Part shown: one piece after another, positions 34,399 through 46,168 of the stretch
Numbering within the stretch: position 1 is the first letter of the stretch
How the letters are laid out: each line of letters starts with the position of its first letter
DNA from: Mesorhabditis belari
Taxonomy: Eukaryota > Nematoda > Chromadorea > Rhabditida > Rhabditidae
Assembly (NCBI GenBank): GCA_958450365.1
Contig: CAUEEP010000730.1
Coordinates: 832,001-896,000, forward strand
Length of the DNA stretch: 64,000 nucleotides
Reading direction: 5' to 3'
Program-made: the position numbers and the translations under genes
The notes under the pieces: generated by a model
The model's database searches: none
Told to the model about the DNA's origin: nothing
What the model saw: only the letters and a program-made list of their open reading frames with translations

Positions 34399-37300
34399 AT
34401 GAATGATTCCTTGAGTATCGATGAACAATCACAACTCGAAACTCTTTTGGCTGCTCGTGCAACTCTGAAGATCATTTTTCTTCCTTTATATTCTTTGTGT
34501 TTTATTATTGGAACAATTGGAAACAGGTTTGCAAATGGAAAAGAAAGTTTTGTCATTACTTTTTACAGTATTGTCATTGTAATGACATGCAATGTTCTCT
34601 CATCAATGCATAAAAGTGGTTTCCAAAGAAGAAGATCGATCTCTTCAACAAATCATGTTTTCATTTATGTTCTTGGTAAGTTTAAAAACTAAATGGACAA
34701 CCAATTTGCCCAATTCCTGGACAGCAAATTTGCCCAATTTCATCCCAATTCCATCTCTTTTTCCAGGCCTTTCCATCGTCGATCTTCTTGTCATTCTTCA
34801 CCTTCCACTTTTGGTCATCGATATGCTGAAAGGTTAACTTTATTGTTAGATCGTTTATTGTTAGATCTTCTTTGTTTAAACTCTTTTTCAGGTGGTTGGC
34901 TCTTTGGGAGTGTTCTTTGCAAATTATATTGGTTTGGTGAGTCGGTCAACAAATTATTGTCTTCGTTTTTGATGACCGTTCTCTCGTGGGATCGTTATAT
35001 GGCCGTTTGTTCGCCGGTGAAATCGATGAGGTGAAGAGGGTTGAGAGATAGAAACTAGAAAGGCCATGATCTATCTATTTGCTTCAGTACTTGATGCACT
35101 GATCAAAAGCTAGTACTGGATTGATTGCTAGATTTTGATTTGGTATAGTGGGTTCAGAAAGTCTAGCTGATTATCTGATTTCTAGCTGATTACTAGCTGA
35201 TTTCAGAATACTAGTTAGTTTCACTGTTTGACTTTCACTATTTTATACAAGTAGGTACTTCTCCATTATCCAAATAAGTGTAAAAACTACCGTAAACACT
35301 GTAATAGTACCCCACCGCCCTCGTACAGTCACATAGTCACAAAAGTTTTTTAGCAATTTCATTTTTTTCAAAGCGCCCGTACTTTCAAAAAATACGTCTT
35401 TGGTATCAAAAAATAGCCCTGGATTTCAGCTATTTTTTGATACCTAAGCTCGCATTGTAGCATAAACCAGTGTCGAGAAAAACTCGTTCAAAGCTAGACT
35501 ACCCAACACTCCGCACCGTCATTATGGGGGTTCGGTACTATTACAGTATTTACGGCAATTTCTTTTTTCTAGAATGCGTTCTCCGGCAATGGCTCTTTTC
35601 GTTCTCATTCTTTGCTCAATTGTTGGAGTGGTTTGTTTTAAAGAATTTACAGCTTCTCCCGACAAAATTGATGCACAATCAATCATTTTTTTTTCAAATC
35701 CAGGTCCTTCTCTTGCCTGTCCTTATCAAATCCGATGTTGTTTATTATGATGTTGTACACAAAACGGTTCTTGATTGGATTCCTGAAGAAATTGATGCGG
35801 GTAAATTCGTAAACGTAAAAAAAAAAATCCAATAAACGATTTACAGAAACAGTACAAGCAAAATGTGCATATGAACCAGATTTCGTCTTTATCATTTACA
35901 CATTTCTTTTCGGTTTTGCCATTCCTGCCGTGTTTATTACTGGATTTTATGGAGCGGTGAGTTTAATTTGACACTGAACAATCATTGAATAGAGGTGGAA
36001 ATTGATGACATGGAAAATTTAGGCTTTTCTAGTTTGAATTTGGAATTTGGACTTGTAGCCTTTCAACTTTTGACAATTTTGATTCTATCCTGGAACCGTG
36101 ATCCAATGGCAGAATAGCTACAATAGCTGGAATAGCTGGAATAGCTGGAATAGCTACAATAGCTGGAATAGTTGGAATAGCTGGAATAGCTGGAATAGCT
36201 AATAGATAAACGATAAGAAGATCAGAATTTTAGATAAGAATCACTTTGATCTCAATCTCAATATTCAGGTGATCATGTCCCTTCAACGAAACACGAGTCT
36301 CGTTCGAAAAACAAGCCTTCGCTCGCGTGAGAATGGAATGAGCAAACAGCATGAACATTCAGTGAATCGAGTCAAGCAGGTAGTCCGTAAACGTTCCATT
36401 TTTTAACGCCAAGATTATCAATCTTATCAAATCTTATCAAATCTTATCAAATCTTATCAAATTTTATCAAACCACCTCAAAAAAACACTCAAAAACTCAA
36501 AAATTCAAAAACATCCAAAAAAAACTCAAAATTCCAGGTCACAAAACGCATCATAGCCGTGATTCTTTTCTATTTCTTTTGCTGGACTCCCCAATGGACT
36601 CTCAATCTTTTATTGGTCTCCAATCTTGTCACAGCTTCTCTTGGAACGCCTGTTATGACTGCAATTTTCTTCGGAGCTCATCTACTTGTTTGTTTCAATT
36701 CGGCTGCAAATCCTGTTCTTTATGCATTAATCAATCGGTGAGTTTCCATTTAAATAACTTAAATAAATCCCACTCAGCCATCAAATCCAGAGAACTCCGA
36801 GCAATCAGAGAAATCCAGAGAACTTTCAGAGAACTCCGAGCACAGCACTCATTGGCTATGAATCGAAAGCGACAATCAATCGGCAATGCGACGCAGAATG
36901 CTCTCGATTTTGTGACAAAGCACACGCAAAAGTGAGTTTCATTTAGAGCTTTGTTAAAACATTTTACCCAATGTACCCTGTGTGCTTTGACCTTTCTTTA
37001 GGCCCTTTGGTCTTTCTTTAGGCCCTTTGGCCTTTCTTTAGGCCCTTTGGCCTTTCTTTAGGCCCTTTGGCCTTTCTTTAGGCCCTTTGGTCTTTCTTTA
37101 GGCCCTTTGGCCTTTTAGAAAACTTTCTTTCTGGCCGTTTCTCTTACTCTTAAGCTTTTCTAATAATTCAATCTGTAAATTGTTGAAAGATTCCATTAAA
37201 AGATATTCAATCGTTTATAATCGTTAGATCTCATGATCAGCTCTAAAATATCAGATCTGGACTTAACGCCAATAGCCTTGTGATTGACTCAACCTCTTCC

Positions 37301-38845
37301 CCCCATCACCCCAACCTTTCATCACTTCTTATCACTTTCAAACTCACCTCTTTCTCAGCACTTTCAGACTCTCAGCCACTCATCGTCCATCACTTTTCTC
37401 ACTTCAAGATTTGGTGGAAGAGAAGATCTCTCCTCAAATCAATCATTCAATTTGCACTCCACCCCGTACTTCATCTATCGGTTTCAATCAAATCAGTCAA
37501 CATATCGATTCACTTCGACATTCGTGAGTTTTCAGCTCAAATGTCACTTTGTCCGTCTTGTACACGTTGAAATTTCTTGCAGTTGAAGCTTTTGTTCTGT
37601 GAAGCTCCAGTTGAAGCTTTTGTGAAGCTCCAGTTGAAGCTTTTGTGAAGCTCCAGTTGAAGCTTTTGTGAAGCTCCAGTTGAAGCTTTTGTGAAGCTCC
37701 AGTTGAAGCTTTTGTGAAGCTCCAGTTGAAGCTTTTGTTCTGTGTCTGGCATGATATAATCTTCTCTGTAAAATAAAAATGGCGTTCTAGCAAAAAAAAA
37801 GCTTTCTGGCACTTATGATTTCTTATTTTTTTGATTTCTTATTTTTTTTCGCATCATTCATAATCATTAATCAAAATCAATTCAAACGAAATCAATTTTC
37901 AGTTTCGTCGGCTTCAAATTTGCTGTTTTTGGGCACAGTAAAACGTGAGTTTTAAAATAAAACACAAAATTAAGCAAATTTTCAATTTTGCTTTTCAACT
38001 ACACAAGAAATAAGTGATTTTTTGCAGGAATTCCTCTGGTAACATCACAATGAATGGAGAATCGACAAAGACGATTACGGTATGAAATCAAATTACCGTA
38101 TTCTCTCTAATAGTAGTGCACTCTCTAATAGTATTGCGGTTCGAGAGGGGGTTGAAAAAATAGTAGTGCACCCTCGAAAATTTGAATTTCTGGTGCTTCT
38201 TTTTCATCTAAACCTTTTTGACTTTATGTTTATGTGACATTCTAAAGCTATTCAAGCAAGCAAAAGTGAGGCTTTTTTTTATTCATTTATTAACTATTCT
38301 TCACATGAAAAAGTTAGCAAAAAATCTAAAATTGTTGTGCAAAGTGCAAAAACATCTTTTTGTTGTTTGTCAAGACACAAATTGTCAACTCGCCGGTCAA
38401 CAACTGTATGTCAAAAGGAGCCAAAGGAGTACGTGAAAGAATTGCAAGAATTTTTGGAACAAAGATCTGTCTTACTTTGGTAAATGATAAAACTCTTTAA
38501 TAGTATTGCGGTTCGAGAGGGGGTTCAAAAAATAGTAGTGCGCACTACTATTAGAGAGAATACGGTAAATGAATTATTAATAATCAGCGGAAAAAGCTCA
38601 ATAACTTTCGCGTTTTCGACTGGGGAGGTCCACGTTTTCCACAAAAAAAGACAATCTAAGCCCCGCCAATGACAGCGCACAGACTGACGGACGGACAGAC
38701 GTCTCTTCTGCTTTATATATAGCAGATTGCCGATACTGAATTAATACGATTTTTCCAGCGCTACGCCTCCGAGAGTGTCCTCTCATCGCTGGGACGTGGC
38801 GGCGAAACTGAAGTCAAATTGGAAACCGGGGATTCTTTTTTGTAA
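34399..38845 (+). CDS. Class A (rhodopsin-like) peptide GPCR
   Basis: A seven-transmembrane receptor, most like the somatostatin/opioid/galanin/allatostatin-C group. Exons: 34399-34526, 34569-34675, 34767-34832, 34892-35030, 35573-35630, 35704-35800, 35847-35956, 36269-36379, 36538-36737, 36791-36931, 37903-37944, 38028-38079 and 38759-38845. All joins keep frame. Seen: TM1 [19 protein letters not shown]2 [17 protein letters not shown], conserved Cys and Trp in [13 protein letters not shown]3 end [11 protein letters not shown] (the DRY motif), TM5 [20 protein letters not shown]6 [13 protein letters not shown] (CWxP) and TM7 [15 protein letters not shown] (NPxxY variant). The extracellular N-terminus is short and the ~100-residue tail is Ser/Thr-rich. 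TM1 lacks a preceding signal peptide, as usual. Introns carry several minisatellites and two foldback elements. Confidence 0.9.
35290..35556. repeat. Foldback element, family B, short copy (intronic)
   Basis: Lies in the GPCR intron 35031-35572. It has the same ends as 22093-22574 but only one of the two inner blocks, so it is an internally deleted relative. Confidence 0.85.
36112..36205. repeat. ATAGCTGGA tandem repeat
   Basis: About nine copies of AATAGCTGG or AATAGCTAC in a GPCR intron. A further ATCTTATCAA repeat lies at 36417-36470. Confidence 0.9.
36995..37115. repeat. 20-bp minisatellite GGCCCTTTGG(C/T)CTTTCTTTA
   Basis: Five to six nearly identical 20-bp units in the GPCR intron 36932-37902. 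Confidence 0.92.
37578..37740. repeat. 23-bp minisatellite with AAGCTT
   Basis: About seven copies of GTTGAAGCTTTTGTGAAGCTCCA in the same GPCR intron. The period is not a multiple of three, so the minus-strand open frames across it are incidental. Confidence 0.93.
38095..38572. repeat. Foldback element in last GPCR intron
   Basis: The end ACCGTATTCTCTCTAATAGT and the complement CTATTAGAGAGAATACGGTA enclose ~480 bp. The segment TATTGCGGTTCGAGAGGGGG occurs near both ends in direct orientation (38132 and 38503). Confidence 0.8.
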
Positions 38846-39232
38846 ATCATTAATTATATTATGTATTCAAGATACGGGTTTAATCAATCAATAAATTCTA
38901 TTTATTACCCGATTCTTTTCAAAAAAAGACAACACGATGAGGTGAAAAATGACCCGAATCAATGAAAAAAAATGATTAATGAATGGATGATGAATGAATG
39001 ATCAATAAATGAATTTAAACATTGAATAGCTGTGGATTAAAGTATTCTTTCGTAGACTCATCTTCTAAAAAAAGAGTAATCTAGGACAAGCTCGACAAGC
39101 TCGATAAGCTCGACAAGCTCGTAAGCTCGACAAGCTCTCGACAAGCTCAACAAGCTCTCGACAATCATCGAAAATCGACTCTAATACAGATCGAGCTTAT
39201 TTAAAGACTAGAAAAGCAAGATCCTTGTATTT
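38846..39232. repeat. Convergent 3' region with GCTCGACAA repeat
   Basis: Short region between the GPCR stop and the stop of a minus-strand gene. Positions 39085-39160 are tandem copies of AGCTCGACA. It probably contains the two 3' UTRs. Confidence 0.75.
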
Positions 39233-39553
39233 TTAGACTTCAATAACTCTGTGATTGTTGTATTTCGTCGATGATCGCTGTGTTGATTGTTTCTCTTCTC
39301 GTGGTGTCTCCATTGGAATACTTCCACACCACATTTCCTGAAGTGTTTCCACTTCAATCATCTTTTGAATATTTGTGAAAGTGAAATCAACTCTTTTTAA
39401 AGATTATAAACAAACTTTTGTCATATAAATGATCATGCAGAGCCACATCATCAATAACAACCATCCCAATCGACAGATTTGTGTTTCTCTTGCTTGATGA
39501 CAATCATTTGATCCTCTCACTTCACATCCTCCACCCAACATACCATGAGATGA
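39233..39553 (-). CDS. C-terminal exons of a small single-pass membrane protein (partial)
   Basis: Two exons on the minus strand, 39553-39416 and 39361-39233, join in phase 0 across a 54-bp intron and end at a TAA. The encoded 88 residues hold a Gly/Cys-rich start (GMLGGGCEVRGSNDC), a hydrophobic helix of about 18 residues (LGWLLLMMWLCMIIYMT) and a polar Gln/Ser/Thr-rich tail ending VIEV. The Cys pattern just before the helix suggests the end of an extracellular cysteine domain, but it is too short to name. An ATG inside the first exon could be a start for an 84-residue protein. More likely, earlier exons lie in 39.6-41.1 kb and were not resolved (one candidate is the minus-strand piece 40995-40925). 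Confidence 0.5.
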
Positions 39554-41624
39554 CTGAAATTAGTTCAGATTTCAGGAAAACAGCTTTCTTTTATAATCTA
39601 GAATCTTTCCACTGAACATTTTCACTGATCAGTGCATTTTAGATTTTAGATTTTACTGATTTTATTGAAATTAGTTCAGAAAACAGCTTTCTTTTCAGGA
39701 AAAAAAGCTTTCTTTTATAATCTAGAATCGCTGGAGAGAATTGAACAACGCTAACTATCATTATGAGCTAATTTGAGCGACCTAAATACTATCATTTTGT
39801 TCTTGTCAAAGTTTTGAAGTCATATTTGAATGATTTTAATCTAAAAAACTCTATTCAAACAATGTTATTTTCATAGAAAAAATCCCATTGAACTCTTTAC
39901 ACCCTAGGGGAAATCTGTCTAAAGATGATTCCTCAAAAATGGACACCTTTCAGGTGGTTTTTAGTCGTTGAGCTTTGTAAAGTTCGAATTTTTATAGAAA
40001 TAAAGTTTTAAAAGCTACTCTGGATCATTTTCAGTTTAAAATGGCGCTGTTTAGATCTGCTTATTGATTTTGAACAATTTTTCATAAGTGCCAGGCTCTA
40101 GCAACTCTAATACGAGCCAAAAATTGATGAACTCTGTTGTAGGTAATGACTCTCATCACTCACCTAGAACAGGAAAAAGGAGAAAAATCAGAGTTGGATA
40201 AAGTTGGGAATAGAGAAGACGATCAGAAATTTATGGCCATTTGTGAGAAGAGAAGGAGAACAGGGGAAATGGGAAAAGAGATTCAGGTAAAGAAAAGGGA
40301 CAATTGGTGGACAATTCTATCTCGGTTTTTTCTTCTCTTCCGGCAATCTTTCATCTTTAAAAGGGAAAGGGGATGATTGTTGCAACCATCGAGTATCACT
40401 TGAGACAAGAAAAAGGAAAGGAAAGGAGATCAATGGGAACACCCGGTTGAATGAGCCTTTTAGAAGCAACCTCAAAAATATCTTGGTACTTTGTAGACTT
40501 TGAGACTTTGCTTGGATCTTTGTTTTCATTCACTATAGAAGTACAGGCATTTGCTTTGATCTTTAAAATATTCCAAATGGGAAAAGAGATTCAGGTAAAG
40601 AAAAGGGACAATTGGTGGATCCTCTAGGTGCTTTGGCACAAAGTTATTTCGGGGAAAAAGAGAGATTCTCCAGTGGAAGACATTGAGAAATAAAATTAGA
40701 GGAGACGAAGAGAGGAGAGAAAATGGATAAAAGAGATTTCCAGTAGATTTGTTTATAGTGTTTGATTGTATAAACATTAAACTAATTGTTTCATTAAAAA
40801 GTTTCATTAAAAAGTTTCATTAAAAAGTTTCATTAAAACGTTTCATTAAAACGTTTCATTAAAACGTTCCACTAAAAAGTTCCACTAAAAAGTTCCACTA
40901 AAACGTTTACCTTCAGTCCAGGTATTATTGCATTCATTGTGAATTTGGAGTTGAAGAGAAGAAGAAGAATATGAATAAGAATATGGATAAGAATATGAAT
41001 AAGACAATGGAGTAGTAAAATTTAGTGGTAGAGTGAATGTTAGAAAAAAAAGATGACTTTTAGTGGTTGAAATGGTCGTGTCCGGTTACATAACTGCGAG
41101 AAGTGATTAAAGAAAAGAAAATGGGAACGAGAGTGAAATGAATGAGAATGGAAGAAGTGAAGAGAATGAGAATGAGAATGAGAGAAGAATGTAATGGAGG
41201 AGAGGATCTCGAGGGATTGCCTTGAAAGAGCAAGAGGGAAGATTGCAATGATCACTTTGCTTCTTTGTTTTCCTAAAAGAATCAACAATTTATGGGATCT
41301 TTTTAGGCAATTTCATCCTCCACTTCCTATTCTTGATCCCCAGAATTCATTGACTTTTTTGGGGCTCGACATTTCTCTTTTTTCAAACGCAATATCTTCA
41401 TCGAAATGGTCCCATTTGTTGTGTGGAAGAAAAGGGGAACGCCTTCTCAAAGAACTCGGAGATGAAACAAAAAATAGATAATAATAGAGTGTATTCCTCG
41501 TAATTAATGCGCTTTCTCGCTTTCGCTTTCGCTTAAAAAGGCCACCGTAGTTCTGTAAATTTGTTTATATCCAAATTTAAACTTTTCATTCATCATATGC
41601 AAGCGTTTTTTTTTTCGGAAAAAA
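39554..41624. other. Region with unresolved upstream exons and repeats
   Basis: No exon here could be linked with confidence to the membrane-protein fragment. Positions 40795-40905 repeat AAAAGTTTCATT and variants. The ~50-bp stretch ATGGGAAAAGAGATTCAGGT at 40269 recurs at 40577, a direct duplication. Confidence 0.45.
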
Positions 41625-41863
41625 ATGATTGAAAAGTGGCATAAAAAGGCCGATTTTTCATCATTTTCAATCATTTTTTTCTAAGCACTGGTTAATGCTA
41701 AAAATATGTGTTATATCTCAAAAAATCACTCATCCTCTCTACTTTAATTTGATACCTAAGCGCGCAGAAACAAATGTCTGGGCGCGGAGATATGAGCGAT
41801 TCTTTGAGTGTAAACTTAGACTATGCGACGCTCCTATAGGGGGCTAGTATTACAACTTTTACG
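41625..41863. repeat. Partial foldback element, family C
   Basis: Matches 15350-15695 (shared GATACCTAAGCGCGCAGAAA-like and CTAAGCACTGGTTAATGCTA sequence) but one arm is shortened. Confidence 0.78.
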
Positions 41864-41933
41864 GTATCTCAACTTCGTTTCGTGTCAACTTTCGAAGCCA
41901 ATCATACTTGTCGAGTAAATCAGTTTCATTTCT

Positions 41934-42418
41934 CGGGAGTGGGACAAATGCGACCTTTTTTTTGCGCACCTGGACATTTGCGCACCTTTTTTTCCGCACT
42001 TAGCCCATTAGCGCACCTTTTTTCGCGTTTTAAAAAAGCTCTAAAAGCTAATATTAACCAATTTCTATTCCAAAAGTTGTTTTTCTGGGTAATTTTAGGG
42101 CGTAGAATCAAAATTTTGGCATATCAGAGCTTGTGGAAGCGAACCGACGGAGTTATGCAAAGAGAAAAATCAACAATTTTCTGTAATTTGCCGTTTTGTC
42201 TTTCAAATTGGTTCCACACGCTCTGATATGTCAAAATTTGAATTCGACACCCTAAAATTACCTAGAAAAACAACTTTTGGAATAGAAATTGCTTAATATT
42301 AGATTTTTAGAGCTTTTTTAAAACGCGAAAAAAGGTGCGCTAATGGGCTAAGTGCGGAAAAAAAGGTGCGCAAATGTCCAGGTGCGCAAAAAAAAGGTAG
42401 CATTTGTCCCACTCCCCC
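41934..42418. repeat. Foldback element, family A, most complete copy
   Basis: A ~485-bp palindrome with ends GGGAGTGGGACAAATGCGAC and its complement. Each arm carries a string of GCGCACC/GCGCAAA blocks followed by ATTAACCAATTTCTATTCCA. Confidence 0.9.
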
Positions 42419-42708
42419 ATTTCTCTTCACGATTTTTGAGTTTCTAACTCATAAGCTTTGCTATTGATTTGAGAAATCAACTTTCAATGAAGACAACCTT
42501 AATATTGAAGCATCTGCTGACCTTGCCCAATAAAAGATTCAGAACTCTGTTATCGAGTACAAGACACACCAAAGCACCAATTTTCCACGCGCTTTCTTAC
42601 GAAAAGATGGCTTGAGCCATTTCGGCTCAAGATTGGATAAATAAAGAAAAAAACTTTTGATTAATTGCCGACAAAATCAGGAGTATTCGATGCAATTCTT
42701 TTTCATCA

Positions 42709-45370
42709 ATGCCCCATCAAATTGATCCATCATGTAGTTTTACAGAAGGAGGCGATTGTCTTGCAAAGGTTTGAAATACAACTCAATACTAGTTTATAGT
42801 AATATGTATTGTTATAATATGTATTGTTATACTATGTATTTCAGGACGCATTCGGCGTGCATCGTGAAGCACAAGTACTTGCAAAAAGGGGCAACGAAAA
42901 TGCACAAACAGAAGAGATCTATGTGCATTTCAATGGATTCGATAAAAGATGGGATCGGTGAGGGAAGAGTTTAATAATGATTCTTGAGATTTTAGATGGA
43001 CAAACGCCGGTCAAGCAAGGAAATTCCGAAAGCATTATGCGAAGATTCGAAAAGAAGAGAAAAGTGAAAAAGAAGGTAAAGAGATAAAAAGATAGAAGAG
43101 GAATGGAAAGGAAGTTAGTCCATTTTTAAGCAGATTTTAACATTGATGAATTGTTTATTGATGTAGAATTATTATATATCATAGATGTTGATGATAAACG
43201 GCCTCGTCCAAAGCGTCAACTCGATGACCATCAATTGACGTTGAGTGAAGTCGAGGAGAAGATTCGAGATCAACATGAACAGGTTTTTGATTGAGAAATT
43301 GATTGATGAAATTGATTGAGAGATTGAAATTGATTGATGAAATTGAAATTGATTGATGAAATGGAATTTGATTGATGAAATTGAAATTGATACATTTGCT
43401 CAAAAGCTGTTGTTCTTGCTAATCTTGTTAATGCTAATTTTGTTAATTATTTAGCCGAAATTAATCGTTTTTTTCAGCGAACTCGAATCAAAAACATTCA
43501 ACTCGTTCATTTCGGTGAATGGGAATTGGAAACATGGTTTGGTGAAGTTGAGAAAAATGAAAATCATCCCGAAAATTCTAGGTATTATTCCCCGTATCCC
43601 GAAGAGGTGCAACACGAAAAGAAACTTTTTGTTTGTGATCGATGTTTCTATTATTGTAATGGCGAGAGACGAATGAGAGCTCATTTGGTACAATAACCCA
43701 AACAATACCATTAAAAATAAAGACTAATTTAGCACATATGCAAATTAATGGCACCACCTGGACGAAAAATTTACGCTGAAGGGAATATAACGATTTTTGA
43801 GGTTAATGCCGATACGGAGGATCCAGTGGTTAAGGTAATATTGATATTGGTTAAGGTAATATTGATATTGGTTAAGGTAATATTGATATTTGAAAGAATT
43901 TCAATCAAATTTGCAAATTTCCAGACGTACACCCAATGTTTGTGTCTTTTCTCGAAACTCTTCATGGACAATAAAACAATCTATTTTGATTTGAGAGAAT
44001 ATTCATTCTATGTTCTTTGTGAGTTTATTTTGATTACGACAATAACAGAACAGAACAGAACTCATTCAATATAATAGGCCAAAGTGATTCGAGTGGAAAT
44101 CTTCGACCGGCCGGCTATTTTTCGAAACAAAAAATGGAACCCCAACATAATTTGTCGTGTCTTGTCGTTTTTCCCGCGTATTTTCGACATGGATATGGAT
44201 TATTGTTGATTCAATTGAGTATGAGAGAAAATTGGAAAGTAGTAATGAAATATTTTTAGGCTATGAACTTTCGAGAAGAGAAGGACTGATAGCTGGACCG
44301 GAAAAGCCGCTATCTGAACTTGGATTGGCAAGGTTTAAAAGTGAAGAATTCTAAACAGAAAATCATTTCAGTTATCGTCGTTATTGGTCATGGATGGTGA
44401 TCGATTTGTTGAGATCGATGACAGATCGACAAACAATTGGAATTGACGAGATTTGTGTGAGATTGGGTAATTGAATAATATGAGTGAGGAAACAGTGAAA
44501 AGTTTTAGGGATAATCGATGAGGATGTGCGGGACACAGTGTTTGATCTCGATTTGATCGATCCGAAAAGAGATGATGCGATTGTGAGTGAATGAAAAGGG
44601 TTGATCATGAGGAGAATTGGGTACTATTGGCTACTACTATTGGGGGGCACTTTTTTTTTCGCCAAAACCACTTTTTCCGGGGTAATTGACATTTTTAGGG
44701 TAGATTTTTAATCAAAAACGCAAAATTTAAAAATTTTGCAAAAATAAGGAATTTTGTGCATTTTAAAATGCCAATTTTGGCTTACTTTTCGGGCTTACTG
44801 TTGCCGTGGTTGCGCGCTTTTTGATTGACTGTTATCTAAATCTAACAAATTAACAACAATAGCAAATTACAAAAGATTCCATTAAATAAATTCCTGAAGG
44901 AAATCTGGATTTGAAGATCATTTGATCGGCAGTTGAGGCCATGATATCGCTTATTTTTTTAAATTGATACCAAAGAGATTCGACATTGTGATCCGTTCAC
45001 CGGATTCACGAAGATTCATTCTCAAAATACCTTATTTTTGCAAAATCTTAAAAATTCTAAAAATTGCGTTTTTTTTTTATTAAAAATCTACACTAACAAA
45101 TGTCATATTCGTGCTCAGCGTCATCAATTACCCTGGGAAAAGTGGTTTGGGTGAAAAGAAAAGTGGCCGCCCCCTAAAGCCAATACTACCAAGAATTTTT
45201 CTAAAAACGAGCCAAATAATAACTGGATTTGAGTCAGAAAAATTCCAATCTTTCAGTCGACAATCTCCACTCGTCAACTCGATGATTTGAGCGAGAAAAA
45301 GGCGAAAAAACCTTCACTTCTTCTCAATCCAAAACTTCTCAAATGGAGGGGAAACGGAAAGAAAACCTAA
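42709..45370 (+). CDS. MYST family histone acetyltransferase with chromo-barrel domain
   Basis: A nuclear lysine acetyltransferase of the MOF/Tip60 type. The ATG at 42709 opens MPHQIDPSCSFTEGGDCLAK, followed by a chromo-barrel (IYVHFNGFDKRWDRW), a basic acidic linker and the MYST domain. The MYST domain starts RTRIKNIQLVHFGEWELETW. Next is a C2HC zinc finger (CDRC...HLHIC, spacing CX2CX12HX3C), then PPGRKIYAEGNITIFEV. The autoacetylation-site context is SKLFMDNKTIYFDLREY. Motif A is CLVVFPAYFRHGYG, with the catalytic-region Cys kept, and the acidic SYELS follows. The domain continues with PEKPLSELGLASYRRYWSW and ends at a TAA. Donor 43542 to acceptor 43581 restores WYYSPYPEE, although the intron is also open. 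The family usually reads QRxGYG; here the first position is Phe. MOF (mys-2) and Tip60 (mys-1) cannot be separated by eye. Introns hold ATTGATTGATG and GTAATATTGATATTGGTTAA repeats. Confidence 0.9.
44640..45178. repeat. Foldback element in last MYST intron
   Basis: The end GGGGGGCACTTTTTTTTTCG and the complement near 45160-45178, with inner arms around CCAAAACCACTTTTCC and GGAAAAGTGGTTTGGG and around TTAATCAAAAACGCAA, enclose ~540 bp. Confidence 0.8.
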
Positions 45371-46168
45371 TATTTTATAGACTGAACTATGAACAAAAAT
45401 GATTAAATTCTAATAACAACAACTTTTCAAACATATTTTTTGTTAAAAAAAAGGCCCGCTAAAGCTTTTAGCTTAAAGCGTTAAAGCTTAAAGCGTTAAA
45501 GCTTAAAGCGTTAAAGCTTAAAGCGTTAAAGCTTAAAGCGTTAAAGCTTAAAGCGTTAAAGCTTAAAGCGTTAAAGCTTAAAGCGTTAAAGCTTAAAGCG
45601 TTAAAGCTTAAAGCGTTAAAGCTTAAAGCGTTAAAGCTTAAAGCGTTAAAGCTTAAAGCGTTAAAGCTTAAAGCGTTAAAGCTTAAAGCGTTAAAGCTTA
45701 AAGCGTTAAAGCTTAAAGCTCACTGTGGAAAAACTGTTTAAAAGTTTCAAAAGCAAAAATAAAAACCGATCCCAGCCTAAAACCCAATTTGTTTGAGATT
45801 CACACGGTTTCGTTTTATAGATCTGATTTGTAATTATCATTTTAATTTTTATAATTGAAAAACTAAGCCCTATTTAATTTAAAATCGATGTAAATAGTGA
45901 TACTGCAACCAAAGAGATTTTTTTGTTATGCCTTTTTTCTCTTCTTTCTTCAACCGTTTGCATTGTTTTATGTACAAAATGCACTTTTTTTTTGCAATAA
46001 AATTTTCGACAATTGAGACAAAAGACGAAATTTGTTGACACAAGCGATATTTAACGTTGATAACCTTAAAAATGTTTGCCTTAAATGTTGCCTTTTATCC
46101 TCATTTTTGCAACCCTTCCACCAATATTGCTGATTTTTAATATTTTCTACTTTCAGGTTTGCCTAGAA
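45371..46168. repeat. Intergenic region with 15-bp satellite
   Basis: Positions 45471-45718 are about 16.5 copies of the 15-mer GCTTAAAGCGTTAAA, with no variation seen. The remainder is A+T-rich. A TTTTCTACTTTCAG acceptor at 46142-46155 precedes the next gene. Confidence 0.92.

Noticed and set aside
43542..43580. In-frame reading through GEVEKNENHPENSR in the MYST domain
   Set aside because: The stretch has GT...AG borders, and removing it restores the family motif WYYSPYPEE; retention as an alternative form is possible but not favoured.
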